NCBI GenBank assembly: GCA_964035545.1
Contig: OZ037770.1
Coordinates: 8,874,973-8,938,972, forward strand
DNA from: Bugula neritina
Lineage: Eukaryota > Bryozoa > Gymnolaemata > Cheilostomatida > Bugulidae
Direction of reading: 5' to 3'
DNA length: 64,000 nucleotides
Shown here: piece by piece, positions 1-13,402 of the stretch
How the letters are laid out: each line of letters opens with the position of its first letter
Numbering within the stretch: the first letter of the stretch is position 1
Position numbers and translations under genes: made by a program
Notes under the pieces: generated by a model
The model's input: only the letters and a program-made list of their open reading frames with translations
What the model was told of the DNA's origin: nothing
The model's database searches: none

Positions 1-900
1 TTCTCTTTTTGCTCATTTTCTTATAACTTTTCACAACTTTTGTGGATATATTTTCATTGAAAAAAATTACCTGAAGTAAGGGGCCTGTATCTACAGATAA
101 TGTGTGGCAGGTATGTATAAATACCCAAATAGTATATATAATACTTGTCCACTCTCTGTGTGTAGGAAGTCAAAATTTTTGGTGACATGATTTCTGGGTG
201 ATATGGACCGCCACTTGGGGGTGACATGGACCGTGGACCATATCACTCAGTAAATTAAATTTTTCTTTTCATATACTTGTTTGGACAAAAATAATACTAT
301 TTCTCAAGTATTTCAAACAATGATGAAGCATTAAACCCCTAAATATTGATTAGAAAACATTATAGCTAGTTGCTGTAAAATGTGTGCTTGAAATATTCAT
401 ACTCATGCAATGTATTTTGCATGCCAAGATATTCTTTCAAAAATATTTGAAATGCTTAGAGTTAGGAGGCACTAAAAGAAGCTGTTACACACTTATTTTA
501 AATCTATTGTTTTAAGTTACTTTTTAACATAGCAAAATGTATTTTCAACACAAAAAAAGCTGACTTTATTTGACAGAATCTGCGGTGGCCCATATCACCC
601 GAAATTTTAAAAAATCTCCAGGTGATATGGTCCACCAATTTTCAATTATAGCACAGTCAAGCATCTGTATAGGAGCTTCAAATTCTGTTTGTATGTCAGT
701 AGAGATAGCACCCACATGTTGAAATACTTATTTTCAATCAACCATAGTCAGTCTGGGCTGTGGGCTTAAGTGGCCCATATCACCCAGGTTTCCCCTAATA
801 TAACTTTGGTTAAATTTAAACCAAACTGCTGAGCTTAAGATAACAATAAACATTCGCTTGAAAGTTTTGGGAAATTTATATGTATATGAGGATATCCTTC
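1..900. repeat. Gene-free stretch with a cluster of inverted GGTGATATGGNCC motifs
   Basis: No coding signal is visible. Variants of the motif GGTGATATGGNCC and its reverse complement GGNCCATATCACC occur at about 181-188, 197-209, 220-232, 234-247, 584-600, 621-634 and 771-785. Neighbouring copies often face each other, for example 584-600 against 621-634, so they could pair as short hairpins. The pattern is seen directly. Whether it is the sub-terminal repeat region of an old transposon or a set of protein-binding sites cannot be told. Confidence 0.55.
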
Positions 901-1918
901 ATATTTTTGAACTTTTATCAAATACGGCAATATATAAAACACAAAACGAAATAAAATCAATATTTATTAGAATCTTAAAAAAGCATCAACAAGTATTTTA
1001 TGGTGTGTTTTTTGTGTAATAAATATGTTGCAAACATGAAACTTTATTAACATGGAACAGAGTGTTTTCAACATAACTTTAACCTGCTTGACATGAACAT
1101 ATTTTGTAAACCACTAGAAGTTTAATAATAAGCTTTAGCACAGATTGCACCATGTTTTGAGTTAGAATATATTGTGAAATTATTTAATCAATCTCTAGTT
1201 GTTAGGTGGCATACTACATTACATAACGACATAACATAACCCGCAACTGCATAATGCATTACTTTATTACATTACTACGCTTTTTGGTAGAACAGTCATT
1301 GAGATTTTTAACCACTTGCAAAGCATTCAAAGTCTTTACTTATATAAACAAGACTATATTAAAAGAATTAAAAACACTACACTAAACAGCTTTACAAAGC
1401 AAGAATATTGATAAGTAATACCAGACGAAGCATGTTGTCACAAGCAGTACTATTAGACTTCCCCGATTGCATTGTCGTAGGTCCATGAAGTGACTGAAGA
1501 TCAGAGACTAGACTTTATGTTTTCTAAGCTTCAACTAAATTTATTTTTCAAAGAATATGTGTCTCGGAAGGTGGTATATAAAAGGTGATTCACTCAGTAC
1601 TTGAACAATTCATAAATACTGGCTAACGCTTAGACTATGTCTGAGATTGATTGTACCCAAACAAATCAATTTCTAAATGCTTTATTCTCTTAAGGGTCAA
1701 CAATTTCTCTGAGAAGAATGAACAGTCTTTATTCATTTTGGTGATATAAGTTCATGAAGAGCCATTGCTACGCTTACGTAATGTTTGCAGCAGATAATTT
1801 ATATTCAAATATTCATTTCCCTTATATTATCATTAACAAATTTAAAATAATTCTTATTGAAGCTACAAGTGCTTATAGGCAGGCCTGCTGTCCATCTTTG
1901 TTGTGTGGGAAATAGGCA

Positions 1919-1957
1919 ATATATATATAGGCTATATATATACCCTATATATATAGG

Positions 1958-2015
<58 letters not shown>

Positions 2016-2025
2016 CCTATATATC
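1919..2025. repeat. AT-rich microsatellite (TA)n with interspersed GGCTATATATA units
   Basis: An alternating TA tract interrupted near its ends by GGCTATATATATA and its complement TATATATAGCC, so the whole block is roughly palindromic. No gene is associated with it. Confidence 0.9.
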
Positions 2026-2528
2026 TTTATTCTTTTATTTTTTTATTTATTTGTTTACTCATGGCCATAACAGTACATGATATTTATATATAGCAACATC
2101 GCTAGCTGCAGCATGAGCTCAAAACTTACAAATAGCATAATGAAGAAAATAGGTCGCTGATTTGTATAGCACAAACAAAAGGAGAAGGCAACTCACAAAA
2201 ATGTCAAAAAATAGTAATTATAATCAATAACTCTTTAGTAAAATAATGTTGATATTTAGTATTTAATCAACAATCAATAAGTAACTGTTGTCTTTTGTAA
2301 CTATTCATGATATTGTATTTATTTCCTTCTTTGTAGTACTTAACTATAACCTAATTAAATCTGTCAAAATATCTTGGCTATAGTCCAAACAACATTTGGG
2401 AGTTGTCTACCAAACCACATTTATGTTATAATATAATTCCTCATAGATCTATAATTCATTAGCACGAGCATTTTACAAGCAATATCCCTGTTATATTATA
2501 ATATGTGTAATTGCTTGTTCATTTAAAA

Positions 2529-2862
2529 TGGAGCTGTCCAACAGGCGGCCCCAGGGCCAGATGTGGCCATCAGCCTACACTTAAGTGACCCTAAGAAGCA
2601 TAATAGGTAAAATGATTTGGCACATGTATATGAATTATGAGTGAGAAAACCACCTTTCAAATGTTTTATTTTTATAAAATTTATGCTAAAAAGATTATTA
2701 GTAATTGGTGGAACTTTATTGTGTAATGATTTATGGAAATTTTGAAGTAAAGCTAGTTAAAAAATATTGATGCTGTGGCCCTAGCTTATGCTAAATTTTC
2801 CAATGTAGCCCTCGCCATGAAATATTGCATTTTAGTGGCTATGAATAGGTTGGACAGCCTTA
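2529..2862. mobile_element. hAT-like non-autonomous MITE, 334 bp, with 8-bp target duplication
   Basis: The left end reads TGGAGCTGTCCAAC and the right end reads, in reverse complement, TAAGGCTGTCCAAC, giving short terminal inverted repeats. The flanks are ATTTAAAA (2521-2528) and ATTTAAGA (2863-2870), an 8-bp target duplication with one mismatch, the size typical of hAT elements. The CAACAGGCGGCCCCAGGGCC stretch just inside the left end also resembles known hAT termini. No transposase frame is present; the open frames here are by chance. Confidence 0.75.
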
Positions 2863-3157
2863 ATTTAAGATACTCTCTCCTATGCATTTATTTGACCATG
2901 CGTTCCATCAACAATAATATCCATGATTTTAATGCAATAGAGTATACTTTATATGTAGTTGTACTGAACAAAAATGACACCATCAAAGTTAAGATGCATT
3001 TCAGTACAAAACACTCTATAATAATTTTGAACATGATCTAAAACTTTGTTTAAATATTCATTGTTGCAGTTTGCATTGATATTGAATTTTTGATATCAAT
3101 AGAGGCTATAGTCATTTGTTTTTGTACATTTGATATTATGTTTGTTTTAGCAAATTA

Positions 3158-3269
<112 letters not shown>

Positions 3270-3900
3270 AAATAATTTATGATATTTGTAAAATAATAAA
3301 ATTTCAAACTCAATATTTCGGGCACACACTGTTTATCCGTTTATTTTAGCTTATATATGAGTTAAATATTGTGGTTGCGTTTTATTTATTAGTGAACTGC
3401 ATCTTGAAACAATAATAAAGCTAAATAAAACATCGGCATAAATTTCCAATATCTGCAGCTACATCAGTGTATTCATCTGTACAGCATAACTAATATTACA
3501 AACATATAACTTGTTAATCTAATTTGGCTATGTTCTTTGAAGCATAGTTAGATCTTCAGTCGTACATTTGTTAGAACATAGAGTTATGCTCTCTCTTTAA
3601 TATAAATTGTCTCATTATTAAAAATGTTTAGGCAGTATAATACCAATATGCATTAGCAATTAGTTATAATGATTCAGAGATCAAGTAAATATGCTCAATA
3701 TTTTGCAGACTAAAATCTCTCTAATTATTACTAGTTATGTATTATTGCCCAATATTCTATAACCTTTCATTGCTTTTATTTAGTAAAAACCAAAATGGCA
3801 AAGAAATATTTTACAATGAGTAAGTGAAGTTGGCGCCTACAACTGTCAATAGCAGGTATTTCTATAGCTTTTACTTACCATATTAGACTTTTCATCGTAG

Positions 3901-4114
3901 GGAGCAGCCGTGGTCTAAGGGCTAGAGCATTTGCTGAGTAAACACAAAGGTTATGGGTTCAAGCCCTGATAAAAGCCATTGGTGATGTTAAGAAGAGCAT
4001 CCAGTCATAATTGCTCCTGTGCCCCATCTAAATAATTCCTTAGCCCCTTTAACAAAAACCCTTTCCATCAGGGGTTTTCTCACAGGGATAGCGACTATAA
4101 ACTCGTGTGAGTTT
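3901..4114 (+). mobile_element. tRNA-derived SINE, copy 1
   Basis: Head starts GGAGCAGCCGTGGTCTAAGG, with an A-box-like TGGTCTAAGGGCTAGAGC and a B-box-like GGGTTCAAGCCC. The tRNA-unrelated body contains the landmarks GGTGATGTTA, AGAGCATCCAGTCATAATTG and GACTATAAACTCG, which recur in the other copies of this window (about 4590, 15740, 20420, 20611 and 62660). This is one of the most complete copies. Confidence 0.85.
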
Positions 4115-4589
4115 ATTAGACTTTTTATCATATAATGCATCAATAGCTAGTCATGAGCTAAATAATCAACATAGTGGGATTTAGTTTAAACTAGTCACAG
4201 TATATAGTATATAGTGTGTGCAAGTAGTCCAAAGTCCAAGATCACAATTTATTCAGGGCTGTAAAAACATTATTATATTGTGCAGACATTGTCTGAACAC
4301 TTCTAATTTGAATGAGTAGCAAATGTTAAACTTCCCATAAGTTTGCCGTATCGACAGAATACTGTTTTACAGTATTCTGCAAAAATAACACAGAAAATTA
4401 CTTCAATCACAAATACAAAACCAAAAATCAACTGGCATCAAAATAACCAGGACACAGAACAGACTAGGTTTTTGAAAAAAAAGCCAAACAGCATCTAAAG
4501 TATATATAGTAACAGATTAGGTATATGGTGGATTTTTGTAGCCCAATTTAGCACATTTAATGTAGTTTTACTATAAAGTATGAAGTAAG

Positions 4590-4788
4590 AGCAGCTGTGC
4601 TTTACTAGTTGAAGCACAGGCTATACTAAATAAAAGTTAGTCATACCATCTCCAGTGAAAGTTATTAGTGATGTTAGGAAACAAATTCAGTCATAATTGT
4701 TGCTTTGTTACGTTACTATGTCTAAAGCAAAAGCCATTTGCAATAGTAATTCAGGAATTCTTACAGGGTTGTCAATTATAAACATGTA
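4590..4788 (+). mobile_element. tRNA-derived SINE, diverged copy 2
   Basis: Same landmarks as the copy at 3901 (GAGCAGCTGTG head, GTGATGTTAGGAAACA, TCAGTCATAATTGT, CAATTATAAACATG tail), but the B-box region is degraded, so this is an old copy. Confidence 0.65.
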
Positions 4789-4789
4789 G

Positions 4790-5770
4790 CTTTTTGTGAA
4801 GTATGAAGCACAATGGCATGTGACAAAACTATTGCATGAAAAAAACTTGGGGAAAATGCAACAGAAAAACATTTTTTTTTTAAATCCAGCTTTTAGCAAT
4901 TTGCGTCATTCTGTGGAACTGAAGTAGATTAGTTTAATCTACTCAGTGTAATTAATCCCATCAGTTTAGTATTAGTTTATATTGGACTTAGCTGCTCCTT
5001 CCGCTAATTCCTTTTTAGGTTTATTTCAAAAGCTTAGAAATTAAACATCTAGTTTTAATACATCCTAATATGTCATTTTTAGCTTTAGAATTTTGATTTA
5101 GGCACCATTACGCTCCGACTAAATCATTAACGTTAAGCCGCAAACCTTCATTAATCTTTGCTAATTCCTTCATAACTTAGATTTACAGTCAGCTTAGCTT
5201 AAATATTTAACCTCGCCCATTCTAAACCTGAATTTTTCACTTAGTGGTACAGCTGCCATTTGACTTGTTCTAAGAATTTTTTTACTATTACAAATAGCTT
5301 TTGCTTTAGGCACAGTTGTAACAAATACATTGTAATATATTTGCAAAATACAATAAAATATACTTTTGTATTTTTTGCATTGCACACTCTCTTTAAATAT
5401 AAAGCAATATTGAGTATAATTTCTTTTTAAAATATATATATTACTGATTCTATGGCTTTAGAGATAAAAAAATTTGCTAGAAATTAAACTTATAACAGTT
5501 GAAAAGTAATTTTCTTAGTTTCAATAAAAATGAAGGTCAACAAAAGATTGAAACAATCGGATATCTAATATAAAACAATATTTATTTTGGAAGTCATGAG
5601 TTGAGAGCATCATTCTCAAAATAACATTTGGAATATGAAATCTACTACAAGCACCTGTCAGGCAGTGCCAGGTTGGGTTGGCCATGATGCCTTCATCAGT
5701 CAATGCTCTGCATTATTTAACATGCATCAGCACTACATAACCACTGTACTAGCTGTAGATTTTTAAGTGA
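4790..5770. other. Gene-free AT-rich stretch
   Basis: No coding exon, RNA gene or clear repeat is visible. A TTTATT at 5775-5780 just beyond it is an AATAAA on the minus strand, about 220 bp past the stop codon of the gene ending at 5996, and may be its polyadenylation signal. Confidence 0.5.
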
Positions 5771-5995
5771 AGGGTTTATTGTATATGATTAAGTTTAAAG
5801 AAAATTGAAATATAAAATTAAAATTCCATAAAAAATATGACAAAACTTGTAAACCGAAGTAATTTATACAATAAATATGAATATACAAAGAAATTCCCAT
5901 TGATAGTCAAGACATCTGCGCATGGTTGTTCAAACTAAGCCACAAATCCTAGGTCTTGTATTATACAGTTGCTGAGGTTTTAGAAGTTGTCTTAT

Positions 5996-7851
5996 CTACT
6001 TCTTTCTGAAGCCAAGGCCACTTTGAGTATCCCCAAATATCTTATCAGCCAGACTCAGCTGTCCCCTACCAGCTGACTTGGCATGAAGTTCTTCTTGTCC
6101 AAACTTCTGCGCTTTTTCTTGGCCACTTAGGAATGACTCAGCGCCAAACTTTAAAACATATTTTTATAGTTATTACTCTCTTTAGTGTATATGTTTCAAC
6201 ATGCACATGTCATCAAAACAGATGTGTCACCACACATACTTTACAGTAAAATATGTGTCTACATAAATATTTCAAGGTAGAAATATTGATGGCAAAACTT
6301 ACGTTCGCATTAAGGCCGCTGTCAACAAACAGATCTGTCGTGTCAAATGCTCCAAAGTGTTCAGCATTGGCAGCATCTATTCCGTTGTTCTCAATAATCT
6401 GGAAAGCACCATTATCCTTGAATCCTTCATTTGCATTGATTCTGAACGCCTGGTCACTGTGGGCTTCATCTTTGAAACTTAGAGCTGTGATAATAATAAT
6501 GATGGTAAAAATAAAATCATTTAACTAACTACAATGGTTGGTAATACTAGTACTAATACCTATTATCTTGTTTGATCGTTCAATTTGAAAACATTTATCA
6601 AATATTCAATTACCATCAAATAAAATGAAGGCAGGCATAAATCTTTCAATTAAGGCGTGACATAGACTGGCTAGCTTATGCATAATAATATAAGCTGAAA
6701 ATTGTACAAAACCTAATATATAATATATGTTGGTATACATTATATATAATAACTTCATGATAACATAATATAATGTATTGATTGAAATAAATATCATTTA
6801 ATAAAAGCTTATACGTATTATAATGAGGTAGCGTAAATATTGTATATAGCCCAGTATATAATATGAAGTAGTATAACATAAATACTGTTTGTAACCTCCA
6901 TTATAAAATAATAAAACATAAATATCATAGATACATGTAACTTAATATATAGATATATAGTACTTTTCAGGTTAAAAAGCATTATGTAAAAAATTATATA
7001 AAGATATAAATATATAATAAAATATTACAATATAGTGTAATAATACTATAACATAATATAATATAATGCAATATAATATGATAAAATATATATAGTATAA
7101 TGTATTAGTTGCAAGACCTTCAAATTACATAAAAGTTTAGGGATAAAACGAAACTGGGAGTTAAATTTTCTTTTCACCTGCAGTTTGAAATAAATATTTA
7201 TTATTCTAACTCAAGTCTAATAAATTTTGACTAACCTGTTGACTTTCCTCCTTTGTCACTGAGAGCTATGTTAGCATTTTGGAACTTAGCAGTGTTCCCA
7301 AGGACCTGTCCCTTACCATTGGAGAAGGCTCCCAACCTGCCCTTCTGGCCGGCTCTTACTCCTGCATTTCCTGATCCTTTCAATCGGTCAAATGCTTGCA
7401 GTTGCTGCAGGGAAATATGAATAGCTCGTTAGTCATTTTTTATATTAAAATTATAGTTTTTTATCTAAAAGTTTAGTCAAACATATAACTGCTTTCGCGT
7501 AAATTTGCTTTCAAAAACTATCAGCTGATAACCTTTTCATTTTGCTAAAAACTATATCTGTTTGAATGTTCAGATTTTCAAATAGAAATTTTTCTAGCAC
7601 GCAGTTTAAAGACGAACGGTTTCAGAGCTTTTAGTTTAAATAGAAACACTTACTTCTTGTTTCTGATCACCAGCTGCTAACTTAGATGCTCCTTGAAATG
7701 CCCCTTGACCAGAAGCAGCTAGACCTTTGTCAAACACCTCTTCTCCGACTATTTGAGATTGTTGGTTTATACCACCTCCTTGAAAGCCTCCAAGTTGTGC
7801 TTCTACACTACATAGTGCCAGTACCAGAGTGACCGCTATAAGGGGGTTCAT
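5996..7851 (-). CDS. Secreted protein of an unrecognised seven-member family (G1), 233 aa, four coding exons
   Basis: I do not recognise this protein. Coding exons on the minus strand are A 7654-7851, B 7236-7404, C 6303-6484 and D 5996-6148, with GT-AG introns in phases 0, 1 and 0. The start MNPLIAVTLVLALCSVEAQ is a clear signal peptide; an upstream in-frame ATG is excluded because an acceptor (TTTCAG) at 7865-7870 lies between. Exon A then reads GGFQGGG. Exon B (57 residues counting the shared codon) is Gly/Lys-rich and less basic than in the paralogues. Exon C is acidic and holds the family pattern HSDQAFRINANEGFKDNGAF. Exon D ends in the basic FRKK. It is among the most diverged members. 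No cysteine occurs after the signal peptide. The secreted fate is well supported; the function is unknown. Confidence 0.85.
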
Positions 7852-8196
7852 GATGGTGGAAATGCTGAAATGTAATGAAAATAGGTCCAATGCAAAACTC
7901 TAAAGTTTAAACAAAATAAACAATAATAATATAGTAGTTATGACTTTTTATATAACAGAGGTTGTTCTTCTAATGAATCTGTTACTTTAAAATTATAAAG
8001 GTAAAACGTTTTGGTTTCAACTTAGATTTAGTAAAAGAACACTAATGTTGGCAGTAAGTAGGTTTAGGAATATTAGAACACAGGCTAATTGAATAAACAA
8101 CTTGCATACATATTCATCCAATCACCACTGTACATTATTATAATAACAATAAAATACAAGCCTAAACCAGCTATTTATTAGCTATAAAATTTATAC

Positions 8197-8274
8197 CTTT
8201 GATTCCAAGAGTCCAGCTCTTTGTGAACTACCTTAGTAAATAGTTGATGGGAAAGTGAGAAGTTGTCTTATATA
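8197..8274 (-). promoter_or_regulatory. TATA promoter and untranslated first exon of G1
   Basis: On the minus strand TATATAAG lies at 8274-8267. About 30 bp downstream an exon would begin near 8243, ending at 8197 with the donor CAAAG|GTATAAAT. Its sequence includes GAGCTGGACTC (8209-8219), close to the GAGCTGGTCTC found in the first exons of G3 and G5. The start site is inferred from TATA spacing. Confidence 0.6.
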
Positions 8275-11200
8275 CTACGAGTGCTCTGAGAAGCAATCTC
8301 ACTGGATTAGTAGGAATGCATATTTGCTAAGCTATCACGTGACTAAGAAATAAACTATCAACTTATACATTAAACTGGCAAATAACAAACCTCACCTAAT
8401 CTTCACAAACCGCAGTAAACTAATGTAGTCTATGATTGAACAGATTTTATGTACGTTGGTCTTATTATGTTAAAACAGTAAATTGGAAGCTTCAACAGTG
8501 CCTGAAAAAGTTCTCATTTATTAATTGAGCATGTTTGGTAACATTTTCATTCTTATTATAGCAAATTATGGATTTGGATCTCCAGAAATTTGCATTATTA
8601 TAAAATACATAGTTGATGGAACAACTTAGACTTTAAATGCATTTTTATACTATGGAATTATTGTATTTTTTTGTCAAAGCATGACATTATGTTTCAATTG
8701 AATTCACGAGAATTTCCAACCTTTTTTAATACTAACATATTGGCTACAGAGAGCAGGTGTTGTAGGTCTACAAGTTATACAATATCACATCATTACAATT
8801 AGTTACATATTTACATAATATTTTAGTGATACATATACGTCAATAGCTGTAGTTCAGCCAGGGTATACTGTATTTGTTTATACAATTACTCGCTTATCAA
8901 GAAATTAAGTTGAGGCCTATAGCCTACATTATTTATTGGCTTTTCAAACTTTTAGTTCTAATAAAAACACTGCATCATAATATTTATGCTAGTATATAAT
9001 CACTATTAAAATTATTTTTTTACTTCCAAATGCCCATTATTGTATAATTATATTACTCCTTCAAGCTTCTGTTTGGAGTTGTGTTTTCATGAATTATTAC
9101 AACCCAATGGTAGATTATTGAGACTATGTTTACTTACTTTGATTACCATTACGGCCTGATAATAATATGATTTATCACAAATTACTTTATATTGGTTTAA
9201 AACTTTGAATTCATGTGGAATAATCCATTTTAATAGTTTTGTATTTTACTACTCACTTTTCTAAGAGTGAGTGCATTTCATATTGTAGCATTGAAACAAA
9301 GCAATGGGAAATTTTTACATGCACTAATACATAAAGCTTGCAAAAAGCAGAATATCTTCAAATGAAATGAAGATTAAAAGCGCTAGAGACCCATTTTAGG
9401 CAAATAAATCTGATGCACCTGAAATACAAAACATGGAGCAAATATATAAAAAGCTACGTCTGCAACGTTTGTGCTTTTATTCACTAATATTTCCATTAGG
9501 TATTGTTACCTAGTTTGTAAACATCTTTGATTTTTCTGAGCAATCTTTGGTCTTATATAAGATGCTGGTTTATAAAACTGAACCAAGAAACATTATATTT
9601 CCGGTGTAGGTTTAGTATGACTGGCTCTAAGAGGGATTAGTAAACTTCCTTAGCCCTGTCCTCACTTCACTGCTAAGTTTTCTTTAATCTTATTAACAGA
9701 AACCAACGACAGGAAGCTGTACGTAATTTATCTATTCTTGCACTTGATGCTGAAACTCTAAGCTAGATTTACACAAGCTAAGTTGGTTTAGGTGCTGCGA
9801 TTTCTCAGTAGCCATACATAGTGTAATGCATGGGTATAGCACACTGGCTTGTAAGTTAAATGACTGCTGCTAAGGCGGTAGTTTTTACATTAGTCATTGG
9901 CTAGCAACTTGTGTTTAGAAGTTCCCAAGTAAACTGAAAATGACTTAAGTGTTTTCATTATTATTTAGCCGAAAAAAAATTCTTTTTTTGACAGTTAGAA
10001 AACTGTATAAATACTGTCTAGGTAGTTTTCTTCCTGTGAAAGGCAACTCTAAAGAGTTGACAAACTTAGTGTAAAGATCTTGTTAGCTTATCAACAACTA
10101 ATTTTTAAGTAGTTGTTCATCATTGATGCAATAAATTGACTTCATCAGTTTGAAGAAGTCATAAGTAATAGAAAAAAATTCGCTTTAGATAATTATAAAT
10201 AATAAACTATATAGACATTTTAATTAAGTACGTAATTGACTTTATAATTATATTGTATATGTATATTTCTGTAATCCAGTCAGTTTTGATAGTTGAAGCT
10301 AACGAAATTATGCTTCTGCATTTTCAATATCATGTTTTTAAAACAACATATCAACTTAACAAAATAAAAAAAGGTTTTTAAATTGTTTCAGAACAATTGT
10401 ATTAATATTTTTGTAAAAGTAATTTTACAATTGATTCTAAAATACCGAAACATTGAATATAACTCTGATATTATTTTATGTACTCCATCACTGAGCTACT
10501 TAGAGAGGATTATTTTGGATACAGAATTGACTTCATTATGGACAAATGATGACATACATTTATTATGACAAAAATATAAAGAGATTTTGTTTTGCCTAAT
10601 TATAGCTAAAATCATTCAGGTGTGGGAACTGATGTAAAATCTGATTTTTTTTGCTTCTTTATTATTCAGCATATTTTCTTTTTTTTTATTGATAATTCAA
10701 GACCTGATGCAAACATTCATTAGAAGTTTTTTAATTATCAATTTTTTTTAGATTTTACAGAAAGTAAATCAAAGAATCTTCTCCAGTTCTTATCAAACTG
10801 GAAACTTTATTCAAACTCTTTGTGTAAAAATTACGCAATCTATATAGTTAAATTACTTTATCAAATATTTTTATAAATTGCCTATAATTTTAAAATTAGA
10901 AATTGTATGTAAAAATGTTGCACACAGTTTAATCATGCTTGCAAGCAACTAAATGCTATTTCTCTCTTAAACAATGTTGTTCAACAATAATTCATCTTTT
11001 TAATTGTATACAATGGTATAAAAAGATGGGCAATGCTGTAGAAAAATGTAAAACAGTAGTGACTCAAAGCAAATGCGTAGCCAAAGATGCTGAAAAGGAG
11101 CAAAATATAAACGAAAGGTTTATAGAATTCAATGAGTTTAAATCTATGGCCCTATATATTACATATACAGTGAAGGTGTCTTATAACAAAGTATTTTATT

Positions 11201-12900
11201 TAGGTTATTATCAATATACAAGCTAAAATGGCTATCATAATAAGTCAGTAAAATTGTCAAAACTCAAACATGCTGATACTTTTCCAGACTTAAAAACTGG
11301 CCCATATTCCTTTGTTTTAATAAAACTAATAACAAACTACAATTTGCTATTAACTGTGTCTATATTTTTTAATTACTAGTAACTAGATTATGCTGTTATG
11401 CTCCAGACAGCAGCTAATCTGTGTAAGTAAAATAGGATCAGATGATTCATGTTTTGAGATTGGGAAGATGAAGTTACTGAAGAAATCATTATCTCTCTAA
11501 AGTATCACAATGTATACTTTAGGAATATTAATATGATTATGTGTAGGTATAACTCAGTAATTTAAGAATCAGCTCTTAGGATTAACTTAAGTTTTTCAGT
11601 ATAATTTTCAGCAAGATGAATCAGCATATTATAAAAACACTGAGAGAAACCACTAGCTGAGTTCTCTATATAGTTCAGTAAAGAAAATCTTCCTCACTTA
11701 GGAATGGTGCCTGAATGCTAGCCGGCGTGGTAAATCCCAGAAGCTAAATGGGAAAAGTAATTCAAGGAACTCGGTCTTTGAACAAACATGGCATATGGTT
11801 CAACTAGAATTGACATTTTAAAAGCATTTAAAAACATTTACTTTTTAACTAATCGGGATGCCCAAACCACTTAACAAGACAGCAATACAGACCATGCTAG
11901 GGGGAAAAACATAGTATAACTGTAGGAGCAGCTTGTAGGGATAAATAAGTTGTTTTCACGTTAAATTACTCCAATATGTTTACAGTCATCCCATGTAGAA
12001 TGCGAAGGTAAAATATTGGCTTTTTTCCAAAATAGTTAATCTAGACAAGTGATATAAATGGCGAGCAATAAAAGCTATTAATAGTTCAAATTGCAAGGTG
12101 TATACTCTGAGAATTTTGTTTTTCAGGTGAGCAAATAAGAGTTTAGTTTTGTCTATAAGAATATCTAAAGTGAGCAACTTCCTTGATGGTGAAATTTATT
12201 ATGTAATAAGAGTCCATGCATACTCAATTTTTTTTAGATCAACAAAATAAAGAAACTGCCATTTCCACCTAATAATACACAAATGTTTAGTGACTCTACT
12301 ATAGCTTATTTTTAGCTCATGTTTAATAATGCAAGCCTTTTTGAGTTTCTTCAAGTCCTGTTGTTGTAACTAGAAGGCTAGTAGTCAGGCTTAAGAGACC
12401 TGCGCAGTTCTTTAACGAACTTGGTGTCGTGGTTTCATAACTAAGGAATTAAAATTTAGAATTGGCTGTCCCCCTCTGTATAGAGTATAGCTTTCTTAGA
12501 GATAATCATGAGGAAGTCATAAATTATCTACTGAACCCACCGTCAACAACTTAATTGACTATTTCAAACAGTGTACTGTGCAACCTTAATATTTAGCTTT
12601 TTATTTGCGAACAGCAGTTTTAAAATCATTGCAATATCAGCAAGCTTGTGGTATCAAAACAGTCTATGTTTACTATAGCAAGGAAGAATACTTGCTGTTA
12701 TTTCAATCAACTAATGATCGTGTCAACAAAGTAAAGGGATTGTAGTGTTTTAAGCTGCAATCAGCCATTTCTTTATATCAGCTAGTAAAGGTATACATTA
12801 GCTGAAGCACTGCGGTTATTGGGGAATATGCAGTAAGAAGATTTATTATATCCGCACCATGATCTCATCAGCTATGATTAGCAGCCTACTTATTGGATTA
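8275..12900. other. 4.6-kb intergenic stretch between G1 and G2
   Basis: No conserved coding exon is visible. A tRNA-like A-box segment (CATAGTGTAATGCATGGGTA, about 9819-9870) resembles segments at 56157 and 61386. Open frames at 10383-10568 and 10939-11226 have no splice or family support. Confidence 0.5.
9819..9895 (+). repeat. tRNA-like repeat head (A-box type)
   Basis: Pattern CATAGTGTAATGNNTGGGTATAGCAC then CTNGNTTGNAAGTTA is shared with 56157-56230 and 61386-61460. The start resembles the 5' half of a glutamine or glutamate tRNA (GTGTAATGGNTAGCAC), but no tRNA fold is completed. Probably the head of a degenerate SINE. Confidence 0.4.
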
Positions 12901-12992
12901 AGGTTCCTTGTCCATGAAAATACTTAAAATATCCTCCCTACGATAGAGAAACAGAGCTAGCTTGTCAAAACCAGAAGAAAGTCGCACAGCAG
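12900..12992 (+). promoter_or_regulatory. Probable promoter region and untranslated first exon of G2
   Basis: A donor GCACAGCAG|GTAGGTTT ends a likely non-coding exon at 12992. No perfect TATA box is seen; TTAAAATA at about 12926-12933 is the best candidate. AGAGCTAGCTTG in the exon resembles AGAGCT motifs in the first exons of other members. Less certain than in the other genes. Confidence 0.4.
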
Positions 12993-13402
12993 GTAGGTTT
13001 CAAGAGTTTTTTTTATTTTTAGTCTCATTATTTTTAACGTGAAATATAAGATGCATGAAATAATACTGGAACATTTTATAAATCAAATATATTCGCAGAC
13101 ATTTAGGTCTATTATGAGTGAAATTCAAAAACATGGTAAAATAAATTTGGAGTTTTTTATACATGATGCTATAGATAGCGTAGCCACTTTTTGTGTTAAA
13201 CCATTAGATGCTTATTTATTTTCAATTTTGATCAAATGAAGTTTATTAGATACTATCTCATATTTTATAAACCCACAGCACTAGTCACTGCACGTATCAC
13301 AATAATTATTACAATATGCCGTTATTGCTGTTCTTCTATATACTTATATAGTTGCATTAAACCGTGGCAAAAATGTTTTGTTGCAGGTAAAACATTTGGA
13401 GA

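Noticed and set aside
2775-3041. 88-codon open frame
   Set aside because: It starts inside the hAT-like MITE and runs into AT-rich flank, with no signal or splice support.
13039-13239. 66-codon open frame upstream of the G2 coding start
   Set aside because: It lies within the presumed first intron of G2 and shows no domain or splice support.
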